From an uncultured Spirochaetia bacterium (lineage in GTDB: Bacteria > Spirochaetota > Spirochaetia > CAKZLE01): a DNA stretch of 64,000 nt. The position numbers and the translations under genes are program-made. The stretch is from positions 62,001 to 126,000 of the forward strand of contig CAKZLE010000034.1 of the NCBI GenBank assembly GCA_937125225.1. The letters run 5' to 3'. Each line of letters begins with the position of its first letter. Position 1 is the stretch's first letter. Shown here one piece after another: positions 25,605 to 34,806 of this stretch. The notes under the pieces are model-generated. The model saw nothing but the letters and a program-made list of their open reading frames with translations. It did not search any database and was not told where the DNA came from.

Positions 25605-25945
25605 TTCCAGAAACAAAACATAGAGGGAATCTCTATGAGGATCCTCGAGTTGAGCGGGCTCCCGGTATAGACCGAGTCACGCTCACCTATGATAAAGATT
25701 CTATGATCTGCTATTTTTATCTTGAAAAGGGTGCTGTCTTGGAGATGCATACGCATATACAGTCCCAGAACGGGATCGTTATGAAAGGGCGTATAGATTT
25801 CATCAAGGAGGATGGAGAAATTCTGGAATTGAAAGAGGGAGATGCCTATTACTTTGGCTCTAATGATCCACATGGCTCTAAAGTCATTGAAGATACAGAG
25901 CTTCTCGAATGCTTCTCACCTTCTCGTGATGATTATAAAGTGTGA
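25601..25945 (+). CDS. small cupin-domain protein
   Basis: 114 residues forming one cupin barrel. The first motif contains HTHIQSQNG (two His, Gln where the acidic ligand often is), the second has DPHGSKVIED with another His. Such proteins can be sugar isomerases, epimerases or sensors. It overlaps the transaldolase gene by 4 bp, so it belongs to the pathway; the reaction is unknown. Confidence 0.75.
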   Translation: MIPETKHRGNLYEDPRVERAPGIDRVTLTYDKDSMICYFYLEKGAVLEMHTHIQSQNGIVMKGRIDFIKEDGEILELKEGDAYYFGSNDPHGSKVIEDTELLECFSPSRDDYKV

Positions 25946-26028
25946 CAGGGCCGGGTTTATTGAAACAAAGCAATAATAACGGTAAGATGTACTATCTATA
26001 AGGCATTTGATAGCGAGGAGCTTGTCTG

Positions 26029-26751
26029 ATGAACACGATGTATGCAGTCAATGGGAAACGTCTCTCCTCTGTTGAGATAGTAGTTGAGAAAATAAAAGAA
26101 TTACTGATCAAACAGAAGCTGAAACCGGGTGATATGATCCCGAGCGAGATGGTCTTAGCAGAGAATCTTCAAGTCAGCCGTAGCTCTGTACGTGAGGCGG
26201 TCAAGATCCTCTCTGCTTACGGAATCCTTGAGATTCGTAGAGGTTCAGGTACCTTCATCTCCACGGCTTCGAATAAACGGCTTTTTGATCCTCATCTTTT
26301 TCAGATCCTTGTCCAAGAGCGTGACTACCATTCCTTGACACAAGTGAGGGACCTCCTTGAGGAAGGAGTCGTCCGCCTCGTAGTTGAGAATGCAAGTGAA
26401 GAGGATCTCAAAGTCTTAGAAGATGCTATGCAAGAGTTACTCTATGAACTATCCAAAAAGGATATTTCACGAGAGAAGGCTAATCAATATGACCTTCAAT
26501 ATCATCAACTACTGGGGAAATACTCTCATAATACGATTGTTGAGAATATATATAATTTCATTATCGAACTCTTTGCACCGACGATCAACCCGATTCACGA
26601 AGGGGTCTATGAGGCACATAGGAACCTTCATGAGGCCCTCATGGAACGTGATGCCCAAAAAGCAGTCGAATGTGTCAGGTTTCATACTGAAATATGGATT
26701 GCCTCGCACAGTTTCGATTTCCTAGATAGTGAGGCCTCTAAGGGTAATTAG
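26029..26751 (+). CDS. GntR/FCD-family transcriptional regulator
   Basis: 240 residues. N-terminal winged HTH (LAENLQVSRSSVREAVKILSAYGILE, about 40-66) and a C-terminal FCD ligand-binding domain with metal-type histidines (DLQYHQLLG; HRNLHEAL; RFHTEIW). GAGGAG lies before the ATG at 26029. It stands 83 bp after the cupin gene in the same direction and is the evident candidate to bind the palindrome at 19139-19171, with the pathway substrate or an intermediate as inducer. Confidence 0.88.
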   Translation: MNTMYAVNGKRLSSVEIVVEKIKELLIKQKLKPGDMIPSEMVLAENLQVSRSSVREAVKILSAYGILEIRRGSGTFISTASNKRLFDPHLFQILVQERDYHSLTQVRDLLEEGVVRLVVENASEEDLKVLEDAMQELLYELSKKDISREKANQYDLQYHQLLGKYSHNTIVENIYNFIIELFAPTINPIHEGVYEAHRNLHEALMERDAQKAVECVRFHTEIWIASHSFDFLDSEASKGN

Positions 26752-26939
26752 ATCCGTTTTATTAACAGATCTTGCCTCAAACGTTTTAACAATTTCCCAT
26801 GTCCAATTAACACTTATAAATGATTGACTCAATGAAAAGGTACTATATGTATCTGAAAGGGGTACAATCTAGAGATAACAAGGTGTACCGGTGTAGCTGT
26901 ATCTACTTATGACCTCTATCGTTATTCGTTTCGAAATCC

Positions 26940-26968
26940 TTGGTTTTATGGTACCATATACATATAAT
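26940..26968 (+). promoter_or_regulatory. promoter of the GH3 gene with palindrome in spacer
   Basis: TTGGTT (26940-26945), 17 nt, TATAAT (26963-26968). The spacer contains the perfect 12-bp palindrome TATGGTACCATA (26947-26958), a likely repressor site. Confidence 0.55.
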
Positions 26969-26989
26969 CCATTACTTCAGGAGGATCCT

Positions 26990-29122
26990 ATGTTCGATAG
27001 ACTGCAGCAGCGCTTTCTACAATACATGATGAGGCGTTTCGTTGGTAACTATAACCATACGATACCACCTGGATCCACTACCGTCCAGGGAGGTGATCCT
27101 GAGGATGCAGAAAGGAGGGCGAGAAACCTTCTTAACGAGATGAGTCTATCAGAGAAGATCGATTATATCTCAGGGATCGACTCCTTTGCTACCAAAGAGA
27201 TTCCTAGACTTAATATTCCCCGGATCTATGCCGCTGATGCGACCTCTGGTGTGAGATGCTTCGGAGACTCGACCAACTTTCCTGCAGGTGTAGCCATGGC
27301 TGCTACCTGGAACCGAGAGTTGATCGAAAGAGTTGGAGATGTGGTTGGTAAGGAGTGCAGGGCAAAAGGGGCATCTATCCTCTTAGGTCCTGGAGTGAAT
27401 ATCGCGAGAGTGCCTACCTGCGGTAGGAACTTCGAATATATGGGAGAGGATCCCTATCTTGCCGGTGAGATGGCTGCAAGCTATATCAATGGGGTACAGC
27501 GTAACGGGGTGATCACGACGATCAAACACTTTGCCTGTAATAATAGTGATTATGATCGTCATAAGACAGACTCTGTCGTTGATGAGAGGACTCTTCATGA
27601 GATCTATCTTCCTGCCTTCAAGAAGGCGGTGAGAGAGGCAAAGAGTATCGGGGTGATGTCCTCCTATAATCCGATCAATGGAGTATATGCAAGTGAGAAC
27701 GCCTATCTCCTCCAGGAGGTCTTGAGGGAAGAGTGGGGATTCGATGGTTTCGTCATGTCTGACTGGAACTCCCTCTACAGTACTGAAGGACCTATACGAA
27801 ATGGTCTAGATATTGAGATGCCCGGTGCCAAATGGCTCAATGAGAAGAACATACAAGAGGCGATAGACAAGAAGAGCATATCAATGAAACAGATTGACGG
27901 GATGGTCTTCAATCTGTTGAAGAGTTTCATACAAGCAGGGATCTTCGATCGCCCCACCGTCGATGCTAATGCCCCATTGAAATCGAAAGAACACAGGTCT
28001 ATTGCTCTTCAGACCTCAGATGAGGCTGTGGTTCTCCTGAAGAACAAGCGAGCACTTCTTCCTTTAGATCGGCAGAAGGTGCACCGGATCGCTGTGGTCG
28101 GAAATAATGGACTCGTGACTGCGACCGGAGGGGGTGGGTCGAGCTATCTGATCCCTGAAGAGGGGATGCATAGTATCTATGATGCCTTGAGACTCTCGAA
28201 CAGCCATGGAGAGGTCCAGTATATCACATCATCACGAGGACTCGTGGATGAGCGTGATATCAACTTCATCGTGAAGGCCGATGCAGTGGTGATCGCAACA
28301 GGGTTCAACTATATCAGTGAGAGTGAAGCCTACGACAGGAGTTGGGAACTTCCCGACCACCAACAACGGTTGATCGAACAGATGACTGCAGTGAACAGGA
28401 ACTGTATTGTCATCCTCCATGGTGGTGGTGCCATGGGTTGTACTCCCTGGATCGATGTTTCCTCTGCAGTTATCCATGCTATGTATCTGGGGCAGGAGGC
28501 TGGGAACACGATTGCCAGGATCCTCTATGGCGAGACCAATCCTTCAGGCAGACTCCCCTTCACGATGGCAGAGCACTTCGATGATTATGAGTCGGTGAAG
28601 AACTATGTCAAAGACCCAGCAAAGATGGAAATGAAGAGGGTCAAAGGAGGTCAGGGAAACCCTGATAAGCGAAAGATTACCAAGATAGAATATAAAGAGG
28701 GATTGAAGGTAGGATATCGGGATACGATGAAGCCCCTGTTTCCCTTTGGTCATGGACTCTCCTATACGAAGTTCTCTCTTTTCAAGCTGCAGATCCAAAA
28801 AGATGAAGAGAAACTATTCCCTATCACCGTCTCCAGTACGGTAAAGAATACCGGGAAGGTAAGGGGTAAAGAGGTCATACAACTCTATATCCATGATAAG
28901 GAAGCAAGTGTCTATAGACCAGAAAAAGAGCTCAAGAACTTCTTCAAGATAGATCTGGATCCCGGAAGACAGAAGAAGATATCGATGGTACTCCATGAAG
29001 AAGATTTCAGCTTCTATGATACACAGACCCACTCCTGGATATTGGAACCAGGTGTATTCACCATACTCATAGGGGTGAGTTCCTCAGATATTAGACTAAG
29101 AAGTGATATTGACATCACATAG
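26990..29122 (+). CDS. glycoside hydrolase family 3, beta-glucosidase type
   Basis: 710 residues from the ATG at 26990, which has AGGAGG at 26980-26985; the frame extends upstream but crosses the promoter. Layout: TIM barrel (RLNIPRIYAADATSGVR; KHFACNNSDYDRHKTD), nucleophile Asp in GFVMSDWNS (about residue 259), alpha/beta sandwich (VVLLKNKRALLPLD; GQEAGNTIARILYGETNPSGRLPFT in outline), and C-terminal fibronectin-III-like domain. No signal peptide, so it acts in the cytoplasm on imported beta-glycosides. No transporter is adjacent; the operon upstream is separately controlled. Confidence 0.92.
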   Translation: MFDRLQQRFLQYMMRRFVGNYNHTIPPGSTTVQGGDPEDAERRARNLLNEMSLSEKIDYISGIDSFATKEIPRLNIPRIYAADATSGVRCFGDSTNFPAGVAMAATWNRELIERVGDVVGKECRAKGASILLGPGVNIARVPTCGRNFEYMGEDPYLAGEMAASYINGVQRNGVITTIKHFACNNSDYDRHKTDSVVDERTLHEIYLPAFKKAVREAKSIGVMSSYNPINGVYASENAYLLQEVLREEWGFDGFVMSDWNSLYSTEGPIRNGLDIEMPGAKWLNEKNIQEAIDKKSISMKQIDGMVFNLLKSFIQAGIFDRPTVDANAPLKSKEHRSIALQTSDEAVVLLKNKRALLPLDRQKVHRIAVVGNNGLVTATGGGGSSYLIPEEGMHSIYDALRLSNSHGEVQYITSSRGLVDERDINFIVKADAVVIATGFNYISESEAYDRSWELPDHQQRLIEQMTAVNRNCIVILHGGGAMGCTPWIDVSSAVIHAMYLGQEAGNTIARILYGETNPSGRLPFTMAEHFDDYESVKNYVKDPAKMEMKRVKGGQGNPDKRKITKIEYKEGLKVGYRDTMKPLFPFGHGLSYTKFSLFKLQIQKDEEKLFPITVSSTVKNTGKVRGKEVIQLYIHDKEASVYRPEKELKNFFKIDLDPGRQKKISMVLHEEDFSFYDTQTHSWILEPGVFTILIGVSSSDIRLRSDIDIT

Positions 29123-29137
29123 CTCTTGATATAGTAT
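29109..29137 (+). promoter_or_regulatory. promoter of tRNA-Leu
   Basis: TTGACA (29109-29114), 17 nt, TAGTAT (29132-29137). The -35 box lies within the last codons of the GH3 gene. The start is expected 4-5 nt before the mature tRNA. Confidence 0.6.
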
Positions 29138-29148
29138 ACATGCTGCAA

Positions 29149-29232
29149 GCCCGAATGGCGGAATTGGTAGACGCGCTAGTTTCAGGGACTAGTGTCCTTA
29201 TGGACGTGGAAGTTCGAGTCTTCTTTCGGGCA
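29149..29232 (+). tRNA. tRNA-Leu(CAG)
   Basis: 84 nt with long variable arm. The acceptor stem GCCCGAA pairs with TTCGGGC (29225-29231); D-arm AATTGGTAGA, anticodon stem CTAGT/ACTAG with loop TTCAGGG (anticodon CAG, reads CUG), variable arm TGTCC...GGACG region, and T-loop GTTCGAGTC. The 3' CCA is not encoded. It marks the left edge of the accessory island. Confidence 0.93.
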
Positions 29233-29234
29233 TC

Positions 29235-29296
29235 TTTAGTAGATGTAATTGATACAATATGAAACCGGTTTTCCTAATACAGGGAGATCGGTTTTT
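29235..29296 (+). repeat. left copy of the island-bounding inverted repeat
   Basis: About 60 bp that recurs inverted at 63306-63364. The first 24 bases are identical in both copies, then a 6-base variable patch, CCGGTTTTCCTAAT identical, a 3-base indel, and GGGAGATCGGTTTTT identical. The segment starts 3 bp after the tRNA and includes its terminator. Confidence 0.85.
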
Positions 29297-29298
29297 TT
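29262..29298 (+). terminator. terminator of tRNA-Leu
   Basis: AAACCGGTTTTCC pairs along 13 positions (three G-U) with GGGAGATCGGTTT around a 7-nt loop, followed by seven T. Confidence 0.85.
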
Positions 29299-29443
29299 GC
29301 AGAGTATGGATCATGTTCTTGAACTATAATTTTCTTATATCTAAATCTGACAAAATTGAATCAATAGTTTTATCATTCGTGCTAATTGAATCAATACCCC
29401 AGGATGTATATTTCTTTGGAGGCTTCATGCCTCTATAAACAAT

Positions 29444-30382
29444 TTAATTTTCTGAATAAAAATCATAATGATAGTTATCATAAGCTCTAAAGCATAAATC
29501 TTTCTGTTTTGCTGGTGATAACTTGTTCCACCATTGAGGAGAGAAAACGATATTTTCTGTATATTCAAAAGCAAATCCCACAATTCTATTTATTATATTT
29601 GAGTGAGTTAGTAAATTAGTTATAAAGTTTAAGACAATGGTGCTCTCATATTCCCAAGAAAAGAGGATATAACCTATACCGTATTGGGAAAAGATAGTAA
29701 AGGAAACCCATTCTAGTATATCAACATCTGTTAGGTCTTGAATGAGATTTCTATCAAAATCATGATCAGGATAAAGTAATCCTCCACACATGATATCTGG
29801 TATCTGATTAATCTTAATAAACAGATGGTTTAAAATTGAATAATTCCTTTTCATAAGATTTTCTGAGAAAGATAGGTATATTTTTTCTAGTTTTTTTAAT
29901 CCTGCATTCAAACCTGCATTTTGTATATTCAAAAAGTGTCTGATTTCGGGTCTCTCTTGTGCAATATTCTCAAAAACAGGAGATGCATTAACAGCTGCTG
30001 ATTTTGTATAGTATTCTCGTGCCAATGTTCGAAAAGTAAAGAGGAAAACCTGTTCTTCTGTTGGGATTATTTCATCATCTTCGATAGCTGAAAATAGAGA
30101 TTTATCATGTTTTTTACAAAAACCATAGAATGTAGTTGCTTTATTAATTCCAACTTTTTTTGGTTGGCATGAACCATATAAAACAAAATCTTTAATACCA
30201 TTATAAGTTTGATCAAATTGAAGAACATGACCGCTTTCAGAAATACTTTTTAAACTTTGAGATTTTTGAATAGTATGTGCCTTTATAATGTCTTTATTCT
30301 TATTCTGGCAATGGGGATAAAGACAGAGCTTTTTCTGAAATTGTTTAATAATATCATGTTGAACTTCTAAATAGTGTTTCAT
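29444..30382 (-). CDS. unknown protein with treble-clef/HNH-like N-terminus, downstream of brxL
   Basis: 312 residues from the ATG at 30382 (MKHYLEVQH). The N-terminal third has a zinc-binding pattern CLYPHCQNKN...IIKAHTIQKSQSL...FCKKHDKSLF (about 20-110), the C-C-(S/A)HxIxK-CxxHD layout of treble-clef modules related to HNH nucleases. The rest is helical, AT-rich and unrecognised. It is the last gene of the BREX operon, 7 bp after brxL, so co-transcription is likely. It may be a BREX accessory effector or an independent defence gene. No terminator of quality follows; only a 5-bp hairpin at 29419-29433. Confidence 0.6.
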   Translation of the reverse strand: MKHYLEVQHDIIKQFQKKLCLYPHCQNKNKDIIKAHTIQKSQSLKSISESGHVLQFDQTYNGIKDFVLYGSCQPKKVGINKATTFYGFCKKHDKSLFSAIEDDEIIPTEEQVFLFTFRTLAREYYTKSAAVNASPVFENIAQERPEIRHFLNIQNAGLNAGLKKLEKIYLSFSENLMKRNYSILNHLFIKINQIPDIMCGGLLYPDHDFDRNLIQDLTDVDILEWVSFTIFSQYGIGYILFSWEYESTIVLNFITNLLTHSNIINRIVGFAFEYTENIVFSPQWWNKLSPAKQKDLCFRAYDNYHYDFYSEN

Positions 30383-30389
30383 ATCAATC

Positions 30390-32441
30390 TTAATCTGATA
30401 GAATCGCTTTCTGCATAAGCATCTGGGTATTCTGATAGAAAGGTACATCGGTATCCCCAAGAACTGTGGGTGGTACGTTAGAAAGTTCAGTGAGGTTATC
30501 CATTGGAACAATTACACTCTTAGCACCATTCTCTGAAAGCATGGAAACCTTATCTGCAAAGTTAATCGCCCGCTCGATTGCACCGCCAACAGAGATATTT
30601 CCTAACACCGCAAGACCAGCTTTAAGATTCTTTTTATAAAGAGCTGATACGATAGCAATATAAACAGCTGAGCCTATACCTGAGGATATAGATGCACCAA
30701 GGAGGTTTGTGACCTGAATGGTTATGTCATAATTCTTCAAGGAGTGTTTATCACTTAAGATTACTTTTTCATTGGCTTTAATGTATTGGTAGGTGTTTTT
30801 AATATTTTCCTTCACAGCTGTATTGCTGACTCCGGTAATATGCAGCTTCCCAGATCCCATAGCAACAACAGTCTCAATTCGTACCAGTGCTATATTTTCA
30901 CCATCACTTGTACTGGTATAGCAAATACCAGGGGGAAGTGGTGTACTCTCTATCAAGTGAGATCCCTTATCTTCAGGCAAGCCAATGAAGCATTCTTCTT
31001 GGCTATCTTTATCAATATAGGAGAAATTAGTATCCCAGAATTCCATACCACCAATACGTTTTAGTTGTTCCTTAACTCTTCGACGCATTTCAAGTGCGAT
31101 TTCTAAGTACTCTTTGACGTCTTCCTTGGTGTATTCTCCATCTGGATGCATCAGCTTAATGAACCCCGATACAGTCTTCTTAACTGGCTTGGTATCCCGT
31201 TGTTTCAGATGAGATCCAAGAGAATAATATGTTTCCAAAGCATCGGTGTAGGTGACTCTTCTTAAGGACTTTAGAACTTCAGAGAAGTAATCAGTACTAA
31301 AACCAAAACTGGAGGTAAAGTGTTTTGGTGAGAATTTAATCATTTCCCAGCCAGGTAGATAGAAATGGATTCGGTCAAGGAAGGCTGTATCACTATTGAC
31401 TTCATCAGAAAGAGGACTAAATAAATGTGAAGTTTGTAGTACCGTCTCAACTGGTTGATTGATATTTCCATTTAGGATAATAGATGCAATACCAGTGATT
31501 TCTCCTCCAGCTCCTGCTCGAGAGAATGATCCCGATTCCATATAATCTTTCATAAGTGGAATAGCATCTCGGTCCTTAAATATTTTGTCTGTAGCTTCAT
31601 CAAAACAAATTGCATCCCATTGTCCAACCGCACCAACTTTTCCTGTTGATCCATGAACAAACAGCTTTGCTACCGTACCTTGCCCCCCTGATATTAACAC
31701 GGCATACGGTGTGAGCTCTTTAAAAACAAAGGATTTACCTGTGGATCTAGGTCCAAGCTCGACAAAGTTGAAATTTGATTCAACCATAGGAAGTAGACGG
31801 GAAAGTAGTAGCATTTTTATTCGATCGGTAACACCTTCGGCACTTGGTTCATAACCACAGCTTCGTAACAGGATATCAAGCCACTCACTCTTGGTAAATT
31901 CCTTTCGTTTGTTGATGATCTTGCTATTGTCAAAACTAGAGAGCTGGATAGGTTTGATCTCAGTGATAACAAACGGAAAGATATTTTGTCCAATCTTTAT
32001 ATTAGGATCATACTCAACATCAATAATGGCCCAAATACCACCCATTAACATCTTCTCATGTTGTTTAACCAAATCATCACTGATATTCCCATTTTTAATA
32101 TTACTATTCTGAAGCTTAGCCCAATATATATCTTTCTTAGAGTCCAGTTCCACAGAAACTTTGTCTATGATTTTGTAGTGCCCTTTCTCTTTTATAAGGA
32201 ATTGTATTTTTGAGCTTTCTTCTGGATTTACATAATGCTGGCTTAAAACCTTTTTAACGTTTTCCATGCCAATGTGGATCTTTTCCTCATCATCAGTAGA
32301 GCATGAGTTTGCAATCAGATATTCAAGTACAAATACTGGTACATTCGCTCCTACTTTAACAGAGCGAACAAGATCTTTTTTAACAACGTATCCTCTAAAG
32401 TGTTCGAGTAGTTTTTTATCTAAATCATTCAATACTGCCAT
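30390..32441 (-). CDS. brxL: BREX protein BrxL, Lon-like ATPase
   Basis: 683 residues. N-terminal BrxL domain (LLEHFRGYVVKKDLVRSVK), AAA+ core with Walker A ELGPRSTGKSFVFKEL (about residue 224) and ICFDEATDKIF, and a C-terminal Lon-type domain (GASISSGIGSAVYIAIVSAL; GNISVGGAIERA). BrxL forms DNA-binding hexamers needed for phage exclusion in BREX type 1, though the Lon-like part need not be an active protease. AAGGA precedes the ATG. Confidence 0.92.
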   Translation of the reverse strand: MAVLNDLDKKLLEHFRGYVVKKDLVRSVKVGANVPVFVLEYLIANSCSTDDEEKIHIGMENVKKVLSQHYVNPEESSKIQFLIKEKGHYKIIDKVSVELDSKKDIYWAKLQNSNIKNGNISDDLVKQHEKMLMGGIWAIIDVEYDPNIKIGQNIFPFVITEIKPIQLSSFDNSKIINKRKEFTKSEWLDILLRSCGYEPSAEGVTDRIKMLLLSRLLPMVESNFNFVELGPRSTGKSFVFKELTPYAVLISGGQGTVAKLFVHGSTGKVGAVGQWDAICFDEATDKIFKDRDAIPLMKDYMESGSFSRAGAGGEITGIASIILNGNINQPVETVLQTSHLFSPLSDEVNSDTAFLDRIHFYLPGWEMIKFSPKHFTSSFGFSTDYFSEVLKSLRRVTYTDALETYYSLGSHLKQRDTKPVKKTVSGFIKLMHPDGEYTKEDVKEYLEIALEMRRRVKEQLKRIGGMEFWDTNFSYIDKDSQEECFIGLPEDKGSHLIESTPLPPGICYTSTSDGENIALVRIETVVAMGSGKLHITGVSNTAVKENIKNTYQYIKANEKVILSDKHSLKNYDITIQVTNLLGASISSGIGSAVYIAIVSALYKKNLKAGLAVLGNISVGGAIERAINFADKVSMLSENGAKSVIVPMDNLTELSNVPPTVLGDTDVPFYQNTQMLMQKAILSD

Positions 32442-32457
32442 TTTTATTTCCTTATGC

Positions 32458-34695
32458 TTAGAGAAGTCCGCCTAAGTCTCTATCATTATTTTGCTTCACC
32501 GTAGTTCGATCAATTAACTGCTTGGTTGTAGCGTCTAACAGTTGCACTTCCAAGCTTGGGTTGCCATCAAAGGCATATTCTTTGGTTATCGATTCATTCT
32601 GGCGAATGGTAAATACATCACTTTTATTAATTTGCATACCATTTGAAAAGAATACCATAAATACTTTTCTGTCTGCTGAAAATAAATCACCAGAACCCTT
32701 ATCTGCATGAAGCTTAATGGGGAAAAGCTCACCAGTGACATCTTTTAAGGTATCCTTGTTTTCTATGGAAATAGATAATGCTGGTGTAGACATACTGGAT
32801 TGTTCCCAACAGAAGTAGGGGGTAATCAGTTCCTGAGGAGCTAGTCCTCCATGGGAGAACCCATATAATCCTGGGGTCTTGAACGGATTGAGATTCTTAG
32901 CAAAGTAGAGATAGTTAAACTGTTTATATGGTTTTTCTATTTCAATGAAATTATGAGCTAAATCTGATTGCTTATTCACTGTTCTCATATAGCGTTCAGC
33001 TTTGGTGGACTCTCCACTAGGCGATACGGATATCTTGTCAGCTTCACTTAATAGCCCTGTTAATACAAAACCATGATCGGTAATTAGATATACTTTAGCA
33101 TAACCACTTGCTAGGAGTAATGAGATCTTCTCTGCAAGTGATCTTATTATTTCAGAAAAATATTGAAGGGCCTTCTGTTGAAGTTTCTCACCCATAGCAT
33201 CAATATCCTTATAGGTGCACAATAGAATTTGTCCTAGATATGCTTCACCTGTCATTTCATCTAGTTTAATACAGTCTATGTTGATACCAGGGTTCTGAGC
33301 GAGGAGATAATTCTCACGGATACTATGGATAGATTCAGTAATTCCATTTGCCATATAGATCCGGCTCATATTGTTCTCTGTTTCTGAAGGGCTATCAGTA
33401 AGTATCCTATCCTTTTTGAGGGTTGCAGCACTGGTAACTTGTGTAGTTACAAGCTCAGCAATCTCATAAGTAACTCCATCACCAATGATGATGGCAGTTT
33501 TTACATCGTTTGATTCATCGATAATGTGCTGTAAAATCCCTGTCTGGGTTTCTTTGTAGCTTTTAAAGTATTGGAACCACTTATCTAAGAATACTGAAAC
33601 ATATTCTTTGTAAAGCTCCTGAAAAGGATCCAAGAGTTCTTTTTTATTAAGAAATTCTGCATACAGATTTCGAATAGCAGTATCTAGTTTGTAAAAATGT
33701 TTTGTATAAAACTCAACACATTCGTCTAATGAACTTAAGTAGGAAATATTCATAGAATCAAACTCTAGTAAGGTGATTATATCTCCCCAGAAGCAAATCC
33801 CAATAGCTTGAGCTTGTTTGCTTTGATTCCTTTGATGCAATGTTGATAGTGGTATGGGTATTGATGCTTTACTTACAAGAGTCTTCCCAATCTCTGCAAG
33901 CCATCTCTCATCTATTGATCGGACCGGGTGATTGATACTTACTTGCCACACATCAGAATCAGGACTGATCGTATAAGAGTTGAGGTACTTGAAAAATGAT
34001 TCACGGTATGAGACGGAGTCTAGCCAACTCTTATAGATCGATTCTAATGTTTTATCACATGAGTTATGTAGTAACCCATCAAGCATGGAGTGTACAACTT
34101 CATGAGCAAGCGTGGTAGCTGGCTTGCTAAGATACTCCTGGTTCAGAAGTTCATTTACTTTGCGGTAGAATGTTTCTCTTAGTTGCGCATCATACTTCTC
34201 TTTTGTATAGGTATCTGGGTCATGTATAAAGGGTAATAACTCTTTAGTGAGGTCAAATATCTCTGATGCACCTTTATGAGCAATATCCATCCAGTAATTC
34301 TTGCCTTTACCTACACTGACCTTTGCTGCAGCAATAAGATCATCTTTAGGAATATTTATATTCAGGTTTAATGTTTGGTGAACTTTATCTTTGATATAAT
34401 TCTGCAGATAACGTATTTCTAGACATCCACAGACTTCACAGTATTCCCGGATAAACGTAAGATCATCGCGTTTAGAATGGGTATACACAAGAAATCTCTT
34501 ATGACTAGGGATAGCTTTTTCAATAAGGTATTTCACATGTAACTCTTCTAACTCAGTGTGTGCTTGAAGGATGCTATATTCTCTTTCAACCGACTTAAGT
34601 AAGAATTCTGCATCGCCAGTTTCATCAATGAAAACAGCAACATGATGTTTTTCATATATAGTCTGCAGGTCTTTTTTTAACCATGTATCAATCAT
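32458..34695 (-). CDS. pglZ: BREX protein PglZ, alkaline-phosphatase-superfamily
   Basis: 745 residues, somewhat shorter than many PglZ (~850). The central PglZ domain shows IIIGDGVTYEIAELV and the metal-site motif YLITDHGFVLTG. The N-terminus MIDTWLKKDLQTIYEKHHVAVF is typical of the type 1 protein. It is essential for BREX methylation and defence; its biochemical role is not settled. It is separated from pglX by the inserted rhuM gene. Confidence 0.9.
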   Translation of the reverse strand: MIDTWLKKDLQTIYEKHHVAVFIDETGDAEFLLKSVEREYSILQAHTELEELHVKYLIEKAIPSHKRFLVYTHSKRDDLTFIREYCEVCGCLEIRYLQNYIKDKVHQTLNLNINIPKDDLIAAAKVSVGKGKNYWMDIAHKGASEIFDLTKELLPFIHDPDTYTKEKYDAQLRETFYRKVNELLNQEYLSKPATTLAHEVVHSMLDGLLHNSCDKTLESIYKSWLDSVSYRESFFKYLNSYTISPDSDVWQVSINHPVRSIDERWLAEIGKTLVSKASIPIPLSTLHQRNQSKQAQAIGICFWGDIITLLEFDSMNISYLSSLDECVEFYTKHFYKLDTAIRNLYAEFLNKKELLDPFQELYKEYVSVFLDKWFQYFKSYKETQTGILQHIIDESNDVKTAIIIGDGVTYEIAELVTTQVTSAATLKKDRILTDSPSETENNMSRIYMANGITESIHSIRENYLLAQNPGINIDCIKLDEMTGEAYLGQILLCTYKDIDAMGEKLQQKALQYFSEIIRSLAEKISLLLASGYAKVYLITDHGFVLTGLLSEADKISVSPSGESTKAERYMRTVNKQSDLAHNFIEIEKPYKQFNYLYFAKNLNPFKTPGLYGFSHGGLAPQELITPYFCWEQSSMSTPALSISIENKDTLKDVTGELFPIKLHADKGSGDLFSADRKVFMVFFSNGMQINKSDVFTIRQNESITKEYAFDGNPSLEVQLLDATTKQLIDRTTVKQNNDRDLGGLL

Positions 34696-34806
34696 AGGGC
34701 AGAACCTCTCATGTAGGAATCAGTTGTTAGAGGGATCATGTAATATATCGAAGACTCAAAAAGATAGTCAGAAGCAATGGATGGCCACAGATAAGCACAG
34801 CTATTT

